This document shows, in pieces, positions 24,434-34,859 of a stretch of 64,000 nt of DNA. Source of the stretch: Paulinella micropora. Taxonomy: Eukaryota > Cercozoa > Imbricatea > Euglyphida > Paulinellidae. The translations under genes were made by a program, and so were the position numbers. The stretch spans positions 17,501-81,500 of the forward strand of contig WBZZ01002531.1 in NCBI GenBank assembly GCA_019918135.1, given 5' to 3'. Positions within the stretch are counted from its first letter, which is position 1; every line of letters starts with the position of its first letter. The notes under the pieces were generated by a model that worked only from the letters and a program-made list of their open reading frames with translations, had not been told where the DNA came from and made no database searches.

Positions 24434-27400
24434 ATGTCGCAATATAAATCATTACTTGGCCTTAATGAGTTGGCGGTTGATAGTCTAAACATACTTAACC
24501 TTGATCTTACCAACACAAACATAGTCGGTCTGAATACAGACAGAGTGCCAGAAGATGATGACCCGATAAATCTTTATTATACTGACGACCGATTTGACAC
24601 ACGGCTTGCTTTAAAATCAACGACTGACCTTAAAGAAGGACTTAATTATTATTGGACTGATAACCGCTTTGACACACGTCTCGCTTTAAAATCAACAACT
24701 GACCTAAAAGAAGGACTTAATTATTATTGGACTGATAACCGCTTTGATACACGTCTTGCTTTAAAATCAACTACTGATATCAAAGAAGGAAGCCGTTTAT
24801 ACTACACAGAGCAACGAGTAAGGGATAATGATGAAGTCAAAGCCTCAACTCAACACCGATCTAATACTTCCAATCCGCACCAAACCAGTTTATATAATTT
24901 GATTGACACAAACATATCCGCTCCAACGGTCGGGCAATACTTAACATATAATGATGTAGATGGTAAATGGAAGAATACAGCCCTCGGTTCAATTGATACA
25001 CTTTCAGATGTAGTCATTACAGCACCAGTGGCGATGAATAGTTATCTAACATATAACTCAATAAACTGGGTAAATAAAACATTTCCGATAAATGTTGATG
25101 GATTTGGTAATATTAGTATGGAAGGATATTTGAATATAACAGGAGTTAATTTGCTAAATGACAAAGATGTTGATGAATGGATATTTGAACATAATGATAA
25201 TAATAATAAGGTGTCAGCGAGTGGAAGTATAGACTCACATAGCGATGTGACGATAACAGGCTTTCCAGCAGATAACCAATTACTCATTTATAGCACGGGG
25301 CAATGGAGAAACACCACACCACCCTTTCTTAGATTAGACGGCACAGCCAGTATGACGGGAGGACTAAATATGGGTGGTTTTGCTATTTCAGGGGCTTCTA
25401 CGTATAATGGAATTAATCTCGCTAATCTCGCAGTTGATGGTTCGGTGGTTAAACTAACAGGAGACCAAACAATAGCAGGAATTAAGACATTTAGCAGTAT
25501 AATAAATGCTAGTACGGGGATTGATATGAAAAGCCAAAGTATAACAAATGTTAATCTTGTTGATGGTGTTGATGTTTCCACTCTTGACACTTCGGTGGTT
25601 AAATTAACAGGAGACCAGACCATAGCAGGGAATAAAAAATTTACTTCAACAATAGAAGTGCGGGGCGCTACTGCCCCAACCGCTTTTGATGGTATCGGTA
25701 TTGCCTTTGATACGGCGACAAATATTGGAATGATTGCCGCACAAAAGACAGCAACTGCGGCCTGGTATCCGATACAAATAACGGGTTCGTATGTTGAGTT
25801 ATATTCAGGTAATAATGTAATTATAACCGCAACTGGCACTACACTATCTTTGAATGACAACAAAATTACAAACTTAGCCACACCAACAGCAACAACGGAC
25901 GGAGCAAACAAAAGTTATGTTGATACAAAAGACTGCCAAAATGTGAAACTAACTGGAAACCAAACCATAGCAGGAATTAAGACATTTAGCAGTGCCCTTG
26001 AAATAACAGGAAATTCAACGAATGCGACAACAAAAGGAACATTCGTGGTTTTTAACTCAACAGCCAATATAGGAACTATCGGATGCCTTGATATGGGTAC
26101 TGGTGTAAATTATAACTTTGAAATAAATGCGAAAAAAATAAGTTTCATTATTGATGGAGCGATAGTCGGTTGGGTAAATGCTTCGGGGCTAGATTGTAAT
26201 AGTAGCAAAATAGCCAACCTTGGAACTCCGACATTATCAACAGACGGAGCGACAAAAGGGTATGCGGACACATTGGACGGGCAAAATGTAAAACTATCAA
26301 CAGACCAAACCATAACAGGAAGCAAAATATTTAATGGGGCGAGCACTGTGATAAAATATCTAACTTTAACGAACAATGCCGATTTTAATAATCAAACTAT
26401 CACTAATGGAGGAAATATAACATATAATGGTGCGAGGATATTAAACCAAAATGGAGGAGATATATTCTTTTCACAGACATCAGGAGATTATCAGTATTTC
26501 TTATTTACTCTAAATACCGCTACAAGTGGAACCGCGAACCAACGAGGTTATGTATTTACGAATGTAGCATCTGATGTAAAAGGGGCGGGACTTTATATTT
26601 CAAAACTTTTGGATAATAAAAGTGCTTCGTCTGACATTGTCCGTTTTAACAATGCTGGCGGTATGCGATTTTATGGTGCTTTGGATATGAACTCAAACAA
26701 TATAACAAATGGCGGAACAATAACGGGAACTACAATTACTTCAACCGCGGGTATATCGACAACAACATTAACAACAAGCGACAATTTGGTAGTAGGTGCT
26801 GGAAAAAGTGTTTTCATTGATAGAAATGCCTTGGCCAACAATAAACTGGTTTTATGGGATGGAGGAACATCATCAACGATTGCTTTTCTTGGATTTGGTG
26901 TTGCTAGTAATACATTGATTTATAATGTTAATTCTGCCGATAGTCACGTATTTTATCATAGTGCCGCGACAGAATTATTTAGAATTAACAACACAGCAAT
27001 CACTGCTTCAAAGGCACTAACTGCGAATGCGGGGGTATCAACAACGACATTGGCAACGAGCGACAAAATAACAACAGCATCAGGCAAACCAATTATCATA
27101 GGCAACTCAACAAAAGGAATAGGAGCGACGGGTGGATTAGAATTGTATGGAACGGCTGGTAATATTGGAGGGGCACACTTACAGGCGATAGTATCCGATG
27201 CTTATCCAACATTCCAATTATTGAACTGGGCACACGACAATATCAATTTATATTTTGATTGTTATTTTGATGGCACTAACATATTATCTTCAAACACATC
27301 ATCAAATTTTCAAATAGCGAAATACTCAAACAAACTCAGTTTTAATTACAAAAATGGTGGAACACTTGGACAAACGATAACAATGAGTGAGGCAATGAAC

Positions 27401-28198
27401 ATAAGCACAGCGGGGTTAATAACAGCAAATGCGGGAGTAACATTATCGTCAAGTAGTTTTTTAACCGTATACGGAGGGGCAAAAATATCAATTCAAAACG
27501 GAGTAAACGGGGGGCCGAATAATGGAATTTGTATGTATGGAATCGGCGACACAAACTGGGGAATATATATGGGACAGCCGGGGGCTAACAGAAGTTTTTC
27601 AAACGGAACGGCGGTAGCCGGAAATGGTATTACCGGATTTGTTATGAGATTTAGAGTAAATAATTCTACGAATGAGGGAGCCGTGTGGGAGAATAGCGGC
27701 GAAGTTCTTTTGATGTCGTTAAATGGGAATAGCGGAAATTTATGGGTTAAAGGTTCCGTGACTGCTCCGTCAGACAGGCGAAAAAAGGAGGACATAAAAG
27801 AATGTTTAGGTTTAGATTTTATCAACAAATTAAATCCAGTCTGCTATCGCATGATTGATGACAACAAGAAACAGAGGGCGGGTTTAATAGCGCAGGAATT
27901 AGAGGAAGTCTTAGAAGAAATAAAAATTAATGATTTTGCTGGACTTTTAAAAGATGCTATTATGTGTGAATGTCCAAAACAGAAAGCAGAATGTGAAATG
28001 AAAGGAGAAAAGTTGGATATGTATAACACGAAATTGGTTGAAACTGGGGACTATGATTATAGTATTGCTTACGGCGAGTTTATTGCACCATTAATTAAGG
28101 CCGTTCAACAATTATCAGAAAGGATAGATTTATTAGAAAAAGAAAATAAAAATCTTATGAATATACTACAAGAAATTAGAGAAAATGTCAAACAATAA
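24434..28198 (+). CDS. Fibre-like protein with S74 intramolecular chaperone, element B
   Basis: A 1254-residue fibre. The first 55 residues match the element A fibre (MSQYKSLLGLNELAVDSL). Then come three 25-residue tandem units (DNRFDTRLALKSTTDLKEG), four VKLTGDQTIAGIKTF-type units, a shaft, and a C-terminal S74 chaperone (SDRRKKEDIKECLGLDFINK ... AGLIAQELEEVLEE) with a final coiled coil. The S74 domain is of a different subtype from that of element A, while about 25.5-26.8 kb is nearly identical in DNA to 3.5-4.7 kb. The start at 24434 matches that of the relative. Confidence 0.9.
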   Translation: MSQYKSLLGLNELAVDSLNILNLDLTNTNIVGLNTDRVPEDDDPINLYYTDDRFDTRLALKSTTDLKEGLNYYWTDNRFDTRLALKSTTDLKEGLNYYWTDNRFDTRLALKSTTDIKEGSRLYYTEQRVRDNDEVKASTQHRSNTSNPHQTSLYNLIDTNISAPTVGQYLTYNDVDGKWKNTALGSIDTLSDVVITAPVAMNSYLTYNSINWVNKTFPINVDGFGNISMEGYLNITGVNLLNDKDVDEWIFEHNDNNNKVSASGSIDSHSDVTITGFPADNQLLIYSTGQWRNTTPPFLRLDGTASMTGGLNMGGFAISGASTYNGINLANLAVDGSVVKLTGDQTIAGIKTFSSIINASTGIDMKSQSITNVNLVDGVDVSTLDTSVVKLTGDQTIAGNKKFTSTIEVRGATAPTAFDGIGIAFDTATNIGMIAAQKTATAAWYPIQITGSYVELYSGNNVIITATGTTLSLNDNKITNLATPTATTDGANKSYVDTKDCQNVKLTGNQTIAGIKTFSSALEITGNSTNATTKGTFVVFNSTANIGTIGCLDMGTGVNYNFEINAKKISFIIDGAIVGWVNASGLDCNSSKIANLGTPTLSTDGATKGYADTLDGQNVKLSTDQTITGSKIFNGASTVIKYLTLTNNADFNNQTITNGGNITYNGARILNQNGGDIFFSQTSGDYQYFLFTLNTATSGTANQRGYVFTNVASDVKGAGLYISKLLDNKSASSDIVRFNNAGGMRFYGALDMNSNNITNGGTITGTTITSTAGISTTTLTTSDNLVVGAGKSVFIDRNALANNKLVLWDGGTSSTIAFLGFGVASNTLIYNVNSADSHVFYHSAATELFRINNTAITASKALTANAGVSTTTLATSDKITTASGKPIIIGNSTKGIGATGGLELYGTAGNIGGAHLQAIVSDAYPTFQLLNWAHDNINLYFDCYFDGTNILSSNTSSNFQIAKYSNKLSFNYKNGGTLGQTITMSEAMNISTAGLITANAGVTLSSSSFLTVYGGAKISIQNGVNGGPNNGICMYGIGDTNWGIYMGQPGANRSFSNGTAVAGNGITGFVMRFRVNNSTNEGAVWENSGEVLLMSLNGNSGNLWVKGSVTAPSDRRKKEDIKECLGLDFINKLNPVCYRMIDDNKKQRAGLIAQELEEVLEEIKINDFAGLLKDAIMCECPKQKAECEMKGEKLDMYNTKLVETGDYDYSIAYGEFIAPLIKAVQQLSERIDLLEKENKNLMNILQEIRENVKQ
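24584..24808 (+). repeat. Three 75-bp tandem repeats in the fibre gene
   Basis: Three in-frame 75-base units, the first two nearly identical, each encoding a RFDTRLALKSTTDLKEG module ending in YYWT or YYT. Element A has one complete unit and one partial unit at the same place, so the number of units varies between copies. Confidence 0.9.
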
Positions 28199-28541
28199 TA
28201 CGACTAGACTTCACAGACCCCCGCCTATTATGGATATTGATGGCGAACTAACTCCCGAGTTAAAATCCCGTGTTCTTGAAGTAGAACTAAAGACTGAGGA
28301 AAAAAAAGTAGAGCACGAATTAGAGGATAACTGGTCGTGCTGTTGTATGAAAAATAGACCGACAGACAGCCGACTTATTAAATACTTATTTCAAATGGGT
28401 ATCATCGTTGCCATTATAGCCCTTTGTATCGTGAGGCTATCTGAAAAGAACTTGCCGTGCGAGGTTGCTAATACTTATGTCGGAATCCTAACATTGCTTA
28501 TCGGCATTTGCCTTCCATCGCCTTCTAGTTCAAAGAAATGA
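28185..28541 (+). CDS. Small two-span membrane protein, element B
   Basis: A 118-residue counterpart of 6018..6359, with a proline-rich start, charged middle, two hydrophobic segments and the same LPSPSSSKK end. It begins 14 bases before the fibre gene ends and its own end overlaps the convergent cysteine-rich gene by 12 bases. Confidence 0.8.
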   Translation: MSNNNTTRLHRPPPIMDIDGELTPELKSRVLEVELKTEEKKVEHELEDNWSCCCMKNRPTDSRLIKYLFQMGIIVAIIALCIVRLSEKNLPCEVANTYVGILTLLIGICLPSPSSSKK

Positions 28542-28781
28542 GCATTCATATAGTTGAGTTTTATACCAAGAAGCATCACTACCTGAGCACATTAAAGGTA
28601 GTGCTTCATCAAAACTAACACACCAATCACTAAAAGGTTTATACACGCATTTAAATTTAGTATCTATACCTTTTTGAATACAATAAACACAACTTATATT
28701 CTTTTTTTCACTTATCCGCGAGTAAAAGTCGCAGGCAGTCCGACCTAACACAGACCACATAAACAAGAATATTATTAACAT
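28530..28781 (-). CDS. Small secreted cysteine-rich protein, element B
   Basis: An 83-residue counterpart of 6412..6663. It has a signal peptide (MLIIFLFMWSVLGRTA) and the same seven cysteines, including the SCVYC pair and the C-terminal YEC. Conservation of cysteines despite change elsewhere points to a disulfide-bonded secreted or virion-surface protein. Confidence 0.75.
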   Translation of the reverse strand: MLIIFLFMWSVLGRTACDFYSRISEKKNISCVYCIQKGIDTKFKCVYKPFSDWCVSFDEALPLMCSGSDASWYKTQLYECSFL

Positions 28782-28798
28782 TTGTATATTTTTTGCTC

Positions 28799-28824
28799 AA
28801 AGATTTTTATAAAATCTTTGTATA
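28799..28824 (+). promoter_or_regulatory. Late-type palindromic promoter, copy 1, element B
   Basis: The A/T palindrome AAAGATTTTTATAAAATCTTT (without its last base in the count here) is followed by G and TATA, three bases before the start codon of the 120-residue gene. Copies stand before the small basic protein and capsid genes and near the HIRAN gene. Confidence 0.75.
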
Positions 28825-28826
28825 GA

Positions 28827-29189
28827 ATGAGTGAGTTCAAATACCAAAAGATTATTTTTCTGAGCAATGATTTTGCTGGAGGAAGCAAAACATTTAATAA
28901 AAATGTTCAAATGTCATTCACACCCACCAAAATGAATGTTAAGTTTATCCACTATATGAATGACCAGACCGAAACCAAAACCAGAATTCTTTATATGGAC
29001 AGAATTGGAATTATTGGAACATTTGCGGACAGCACCACAGCAAACATTTCAAATCTCGGTTATAATTTGGGTGTTGTAGGATGGACGGACGGCCAATATA
29101 CATTTAAAGTCCCTGAAACTGACAGCGGAAATATTGACACAGGAAATTTAGCGGGCCGAATTGTTGTATGTTTGGAATTTCTAGGATAG
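28827..29189 (+). CDS. Conserved 120-residue virion-block protein, element B
   Basis: Counterpart of 6669..7031, starting MSEFKYQKIIFLSNDFAGG and very similar throughout, including the end GRIVVCLEFLG. The ATG at 28827 is preferred over an upstream one because it matches the relative and directly follows the palindromic promoter. Confidence 0.75.
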   Translation: MSEFKYQKIIFLSNDFAGGSKTFNKNVQMSFTPTKMNVKFIHYMNDQTETKTRILYMDRIGIIGTFADSTTANISNLGYNLGVVGWTDGQYTFKVPETDSGNIDTGNLAGRIVVCLEFLG

Positions 29190-29198
29190 TTATATAGG

Positions 29199-30010
29199 AT
29201 GCTTAAGATTAACAATGTCAAGGTGAAGCCTGTGAAGCAGGATGGAAACGGAGATAAAAAAGCAAAAGGTTATAAATTATTCAATGAGCCGTATGCCAAC
29301 ATATTTCTACTTGCTAGAAAGAAGAGCGGGAAAACGACAGCACTCTTTGAAATACTGAAACGAACTACCGACAGAAAAACCCGTATTGTCATTATTGCTT
29401 CAACGATACACAAGGACTACATTTATAAAGCAATGGTAAAGCACTTTAAGAACAGAGGCAACCCGATGGCGATATATACCTTTCTTAAATCAGACGGGGT
29501 AAATGTCATTGATTATGAGTTAGACAAACTGAACAGACATGACGAGCAACACGAAGGAGAAATCAAAGATGAAGAAGAAATAGAGAAGCCGCAATTTTTA
29601 TACTTTGGAAAAGAAAAGAAACAGAGCGCCGCGGAGGCACCAAAAGAACGACCCAGCAAGTATATGTCGCCAGAGGTAGTTTTTGTTTTGGACGATTTAG
29701 GGAGTGGATTAAGAGACAAATCCGTAAGTGATTTGTTAAAAAAGAACACTATAAATCAAAGGTTATTATGTCTAGTCAGTATTTGAACGACCTACGGCCA
29801 GAAGCCATTAAGCAGTTAGATTATTTATTAATCTTTCCGGGGCAATCTCAGGACAAAATGGAACTCGTGTATAAACACTTAGACTTATCTTTTGACTTTG
29901 ATTACTTTCTTCAAAAGTATCACGAAGCAACAAAGGAGAGATTTAATTTTCTTTATGTTTCAAGTGTTGATGATGAGTTAAGAAAAAACTTTTCACAAAG
30001 ATTTAAATAA
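29199..30010 (+). pseudogene. FtsK/HerA-type packaging ATPase region, element B (broken copy)
   Basis: Counterpart of 7045..7863. The Walker A stretch LLARKKSGKTTALFE and the Walker B stretch VVFVLDDLG are both readable and the sequence is very close to that of element A. It is one of the broken parts of this element. Confidence 0.88.
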
Positions 30011-30056
30011 TATTTTTAGAATTAATAAATATTTTTTCTTTTTTTTTTTTTTGCTG

Positions 30057-30079
30057 AAAGATTTTTTAAATCTTTCTAT
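30057..30079 (+). promoter_or_regulatory. Late-type palindromic promoter, copy 2, element B
   Basis: AAAGATTTTTTAAATCTTT followed by CTATA, seven bases before the start of the small basic protein gene. Same design as at 28799 and 33283. Confidence 0.75.
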
Positions 30080-30085
30080 AGTATA

Positions 30086-30412
30086 ATGGTAGTTAAAACA
30101 ACTCGTGTTGAAGTCATTCCAACAATCGGCAAACGAACTATTAACTCAAGCACAAACATGGCTGGAGGTAAAAAGAAGACTGGTCGCAAGAAGAAGCAAG
30201 GAGGCAAGGGACAAGCAGGTGGTAAAATCAAATGGCAAAAAGTTGGCAAAACGGTCTTTGCCGTTGATAAATTTCTTCGCGGTAATAAGTTAATCTCAAG
30301 GACTGCGGGAGCATTAAGTAGTGTCGGGGTGCCTTACGCAGGTAGTGTTGGTGCTGTAGCATCAAGACTGGGGTATGGTAAGCAGAGAGGACGTGGTGCC
30401 TTGAAGTTCTAA
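30086..30412 (+). CDS. Small basic virion-type protein, element B
   Basis: A 108-residue counterpart of 7895..8209, with a lysine/arginine-rich patch (GGKKKTGRKKKQGGKGQ), then KWQKVGKTVFAVDKFL, a SVGVPYAGS motif and the GYGKQRGRG tail. Probably a DNA-binding core or minor virion protein. Confidence 0.7.
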   Translation: MVVKTTRVEVIPTIGKRTINSSTNMAGGKKKTGRKKKQGGKGQAGGKIKWQKVGKTVFAVDKFLRGNKLISRTAGALSSVGVPYAGSVGAVASRLGYGKQRGRGALKF

Positions 30413-30460
30413 AGATATTTTGATATAACACAGAAGTATTTTTTTGTTTGTTTATATACA

Positions 30461-32363
30461 ATGGTCGTCAAGAAAGCGAAGAAACAGAAATTAAGACCCC
30501 CGCGGGTTTATAGAAATAAAAGCGGGAAGCCGTATATTATCCAGAAGGGTAAAAAATATTATTTTAATTTCGGTAAAAAGACAAATGATATGAGCACACT
30601 TCAAATTGTTAAACTTTTTATGAAATACTTAAGCAGACCAAAATCAAAGCGAGCACCTAAGCGAAAAGAAGACTTAAGGAAAGTCCAGAGTTTGTCGGAG
30701 ATTGAGCAAAATACTAGAACTGCCATTAATGACCACTTAGACAAACTCAGAAAGGAGAAATACGAAAAGATTGATGAGATAGACCAAAAAGAGAAAAAAG
30801 CACAGGCGGATGCTGAAGAAGAAAAGAAGAGGCAGGAGCGTCGCGGAGACGCAGATGCTAAAGAAAGGCAGGATGAGTTAGCAAGGATACACCGCAATGA
30901 ACTATCAGATATTAAGGAACGACAAGAACAAAAAGCCAGAGAACTAAGAAGGGAGCAAAAACTCATAGATGATGTAAAATATGAAGAAGACAGAAAAAAT
31001 AGAATACAAGCATTACCACCGCCACCACAATATCAATATATTATGCCACCACAGCAGGGACAACCACAAGAACAACAGGCACAACCAGAGGTAAAAATTA
31101 AATCGAATAAAGAATTTGAAGAAAATAAAAAATTAATCATAGATTCGGGAGTTTTTACTCAAGCAGATATAAATAATTGGCAACCTGCTAAAATACAAAG
31201 TATAGCAGAAAGCATAAAACAATTTCAAGAACAAAAACTGACAATAGACCAAATGAAAAAATCGCTAGGAGCACAAGAAGCATTAAATAAAAATATAGGA
31301 AACCAACTAGAGGAGGCTAAATACAGATTAATGTTGAAGAATGGATTGTCAAATAGTAATGTTGAGAAAAAACTTACCATTAAAATTCTTGGTGAAGCAC
31401 TAAGGGAAAAACTTAAAAATGAAGGCCACGATGTTAAAGGTTGGAACCAAAGAGCATCATGGATAATAGACAAAATTTTAGAACATAAAATAGATGTTGG
31501 ACAAAATAAGGACGAAGTAAAAAAGAAACTCGCAGAATATTTGGGATTACAAACGGGGACTGGTTTAGAAGATTTGATTAATAAAGTGTTTTCCGTAAAA
31601 AACATTAAAAAGTATCTATCACGAAAAGAATGGGTTCATTCAATGAGAAAAAAAGGTTATGTTAATGCCCTTATAAATAAATATAGAAATGAACAGCAAA
31701 CACAGCCAGAGGAGGTAAAGCAAGAGCCACAGCAACGACAACCAGAGCACTCCAACGAAGTTGGAGATGCGTCCTTTGGACAGCAACAACAACCAGAGCA
31801 ACAGCCTGAGCCACAGCAAGAGGAGCCACAGCCCGACACACAGCAACCAGACCCCCAGCAACAGGGTGAGGGGCGGGGACTAATGACTTATGAAATAGAC
31901 GACATAATGAAAAAATATGGATGGTATTTAGGAACGATTGCGAGTGATGAAATCTATAAGTTGAAGCCCGGAAGCAGAAAGCGATATGGATTTATTATGA
32001 ATTTGGACAATCACAAACAAGCGGGGTCTCATTGGATTGCAATATGGGTAAGTCTGGATAAAGACAGGAGTGTTGAAGTCTATGACCCATTAGCACTTTA
32101 CCAACCAACGGAAGACTTTCAACAACAAATGAAACAACTAATAGACCGAAGCCACCCCGATAGTTATTTGTTAATGAAAGTTAATCAAGTAAAAGAGCAG
32201 AGTGATACTTCGGACACGTGGATGGTTTGCTATGAGGTTTTTAATGGAGCGAGCGAAAGGTATTAAATTTAAATTTGCCAGCGGTTATACAGACTTAAAA
32301 GAAGACGAAGCGGAAAAATTGAAAGCACAGAATGGTTATGGTAGTTTTGATACATACATTTGA
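30461..32363 (+). pseudogene. Ulp1/adenain-type protease region, element B (broken copy)
   Basis: Counterpart of 8274..10139, with the basic front module (YRNKSGKPYIIQKGKKYYFN), long charged coiled coil, a Gln/Pro/Glu-rich linker and a C-terminal cysteine-protease domain (SHWIAIWVSL, VEVYDPLALY). It is one of the broken parts of this element. The linker is Gln-rich here but Pro/Thr-rich in A, showing that this spacer evolves freely. Confidence 0.85.
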
Positions 32364-32391
32364 TATTTCTAATATATAGATTTTTGAGTTT

Positions 32392-32418
32392 GTAAGTGGT
32401 TTTTTAAAAAGCACTTAC
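32392..32418 (+). promoter_or_regulatory. 27-bp palindrome before the penton gene, element B
   Basis: GTAAGTG, an A/T core, then CACTTAC, ending one base before the penton ATG. An inverted, almost identical copy lies on the stop codon of the capsid gene at 34833..34859, so the pair brackets the penton and capsid genes. Confidence 0.8.
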
Positions 32419-32419
32419 G

Positions 32420-33232
32420 ATGGACTATAAGGGAGGAAGAAGTTCTGGAATCTATTATGTCAATAGTAAAAACAGGATAACAGGCACAGACTCAGATTTT
32501 ACACACGAATTAAACTTAAAATCACTAGACAATCCCACACATTGTAAAATATTGCACATTTACATTCCAAAGTCGTATTACTCTGTGGCTTCACCATATA
32601 ATACTTTTACATTATCCGAAGACGGGTATGAGGCTTTAATTACAATACCTGAGGGCAACTACACAATGAACAACTTAAAAAATAAACTATCTGAGATATT
32701 GACGGCAGTCAGCCCAAATGACTATACTTATGTGGTATCTAGTAATAATACCAACACAGACCCCGAGCATGGTAAATTAACATTCAGTGTGTCAAATAAT
32801 GGAGGTATTCAACCGCGGTTTATATTTGATGCTGATACACGTATTCATGAGGTAATGGGTTTTGATAGAAATTCTACATATTTCTTTGCTAATGATTTTA
32901 TTAAATCGCCAAATGTAAGTATTCTAACTGGAGAAAAAACTCTGTATCTTCAATCGGATTTGGTGAATGAAGGTGATAATCATGTGCTACAAGAAATATA
33001 TACTGCCAACGAAATTCCTTTCGGTTCTGTCATTTATGATGGAAGCGGGTCTGAGTATGGTAAAACATTGTCCGCTAATTCAAACAATGTATTCAGGTTT
33101 TACTTGACGGACGAAAACGACCAAGCCATTAATCTTAATGGTTTAGGCATCGTTATGACATTGCTTGTTTATCGTGAAACGAATTATTTTAGTTTATTTA
33201 ATTCATTCTTCAATCTGTTAAAGGCGAGGTAA
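32420..33232 (+). CDS. Penton (minor capsid) protein, element B
   Basis: A 270-residue counterpart of 10234..11049, beginning MDYKGGRSSGIYYVNSKNR, about 80 per cent alike by eye. It keeps the LQSDLVNEGDNHVLQEIYTA block and the NLNGLGIVMTLL strand near the end. It would fill the capsid vertices. Confidence 0.85.
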   Translation: MDYKGGRSSGIYYVNSKNRITGTDSDFTHELNLKSLDNPTHCKILHIYIPKSYYSVASPYNTFTLSEDGYEALITIPEGNYTMNNLKNKLSEILTAVSPNDYTYVVSSNNTNTDPEHGKLTFSVSNNGGIQPRFIFDADTRIHEVMGFDRNSTYFFANDFIKSPNVSILTGEKTLYLQSDLVNEGDNHVLQEIYTANEIPFGSVIYDGSGSEYGKTLSANSNNVFRFYLTDENDQAINLNGLGIVMTLLVYRETNYFSLFNSFFNLLKAR

Positions 33233-33282
33233 AGATATTTTAATTTTAGAATTATTTATTTTTTTATTTTTTATTTTTGCTG

Positions 33283-33310
33283 AAAGATTTTTAAAATCTT
33301 TCTAATATAT
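33283..33310 (+). promoter_or_regulatory. Late-type palindromic promoter, copy 3, element B
   Basis: AAAGATTTTTAAAATCTTT followed by CTAATATAT, about 45 bases before the capsid start codon. The longer leader than at copies 1 and 2 may reflect a capsid 5' untranslated region. Confidence 0.7.
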
Positions 33311-33354
33311 TTCGTGTATTAATCAACTTACACTACTTCAAAAACAAAACAAAA

Positions 33355-34836
33355 ATGCCTGTCCAATACGGAGGAGAACTAGTCCATCAGACTAAGGAAC
33401 TGCTCACAGGTAAGTATGAATTGAACAAACTTACCACTCGTGAAGGCTCACAACCCGTCGCACTTACTACTGCTGGTGGTCTGGAAAACACCTTTGAAAT
33501 TCCTACTAGACCTTTGAACCTTGCGAGGAGTGTGTTGCGATTTACATACACTCCGTCTGGTGGAGGTGCTGGCGGTCGCTACAATCGTATATATATGGAT
33601 TGTCTGTCTATGATTAAAACTATTGAATTGCGAAGCAGAAGCGGGCAGTATCTATGTAATCTTCAACACGTTGGTAATTACACTAAGATGATTTGGAAAC
33701 CAGAAATGAAGTATGAAAAATTTATGGCACTTGAAAATCATGGTGCTGGTGTGGCTAGCGGTGCTATGCTTCAAAAGTGTAATGCAGAAAAAGTTGAAAT
33801 TGGAACTAGAGCAGAGAGAAAGACAATTACTGATGCGGCGGATACCGCAGGTCTTAAGGCTGCAGTTCAAGCAAACTACAAAGTGCCTCTTGTTAATGCC
33901 CGTCGCCACGATGATACCGCTCTCGCTGATAGCACTGCTGGAAATTATAGTTTGGTTAATGTTCCTTTTGAGGAGGCTAAGTATTTTGAAGGCGGTGGTG
34001 ATAATACTGCTACCCCTGTTATTAATGTTAAGTTTCCTTTGGGTATGTTGTTTGGCACTATTTTTGAACTGGATAAGACTATCGGATTTAATGAAATTTT
34101 GGATTTGCGTATTGTGTGGGCTGAAACCAACCGCTCTTCATTCTATGGTGCTGATGCGAGTGCTATCTCTGCTGGTGCTGCCGCTACGACCGCTGGGGCT
34201 ATTGTCTCTAACCTAAATCTATTCCTTGCTGTTGAGACTGACCCGAATGTCATCCTCGGCGTCCAAAAAAAGATTGCGGGTGAAGGCTTTCCATTTAAGA
34301 TTGAGTATCCTATCGCTTGGAAGCAAAGTCTTCAAACAACTCAGCAAAATTTTGTTATCAAAATGAACCGCTCGCAGGGTGAAAGAATTCGTCGTATCTA
34401 TACATCTGTCTTTAACAGCACTGAGAGTGCAAATACTTCTTTTGATAATGATAATAGAGCAGATGGTAAAGTTATTACTTATTACACAACACTTGATGGA
34501 ACTCGTCTCCAACAATTTGACGTTGACACATCTGAGAATGAAGACTATATGATTTTGAAGGATAAGTTGAAGGGGAGTGCTATCCTAAACAGCGATGTCT
34601 ATCATTACAACTGGTTCCACGTAGATACTTGGGATAACAACCGCCCGCTATGCGATAAGGATACCGACGGCTATGAGGTGAGTGGTCTAAGCCTTGACAC
34701 CGAGAGACGATATGAATTTGTCGGCAGTACGGGCCCTGATGCGAGTGGTGGTGGTATAACTAATCTCAATCACTACACTTATGCTATCCTTCAACGAAGT
34801 GTGCTTGTGAAGGGAATTGAAATTTTAATGTCGTAA
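33355..34836 (+). CDS. Double-jelly-roll major capsid protein, element B
   Basis: A 493-residue counterpart of 11114..12571, roughly half identical by eye. Shared blocks include NLARSVLRFTYTPS, KVPLVNARRHDDTALAD, LNLFLAVETDPNVI and YNWFHVDTWDNNRPLCDKD. The greater divergence of capsid than of penton fits faster change of the outer shell. Confidence 0.88.
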   Translation: MPVQYGGELVHQTKELLTGKYELNKLTTREGSQPVALTTAGGLENTFEIPTRPLNLARSVLRFTYTPSGGGAGGRYNRIYMDCLSMIKTIELRSRSGQYLCNLQHVGNYTKMIWKPEMKYEKFMALENHGAGVASGAMLQKCNAEKVEIGTRAERKTITDAADTAGLKAAVQANYKVPLVNARRHDDTALADSTAGNYSLVNVPFEEAKYFEGGGDNTATPVINVKFPLGMLFGTIFELDKTIGFNEILDLRIVWAETNRSSFYGADASAISAGAAATTAGAIVSNLNLFLAVETDPNVILGVQKKIAGEGFPFKIEYPIAWKQSLQTTQQNFVIKMNRSQGERIRRIYTSVFNSTESANTSFDNDNRADGKVITYYTTLDGTRLQQFDVDTSENEDYMILKDKLKGSAILNSDVYHYNWFHVDTWDNNRPLCDKDTDGYEVSGLSLDTERRYEFVGSTGPDASGGGITNLNHYTYAILQRSVLVKGIEILMS

Positions 34837-34859
34837 GTGCTTTTTGAAAAACCACTTAC
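34833..34859. repeat. Inverted copy of the 27-bp palindrome at the capsid stop codon
   Basis: Reverse complement of 32392..32418 with one or two differences; the capsid stop codon lies within it. It could serve both as 3' end of the capsid transcript and as part of the promoter of the next gene. Confidence 0.8.
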
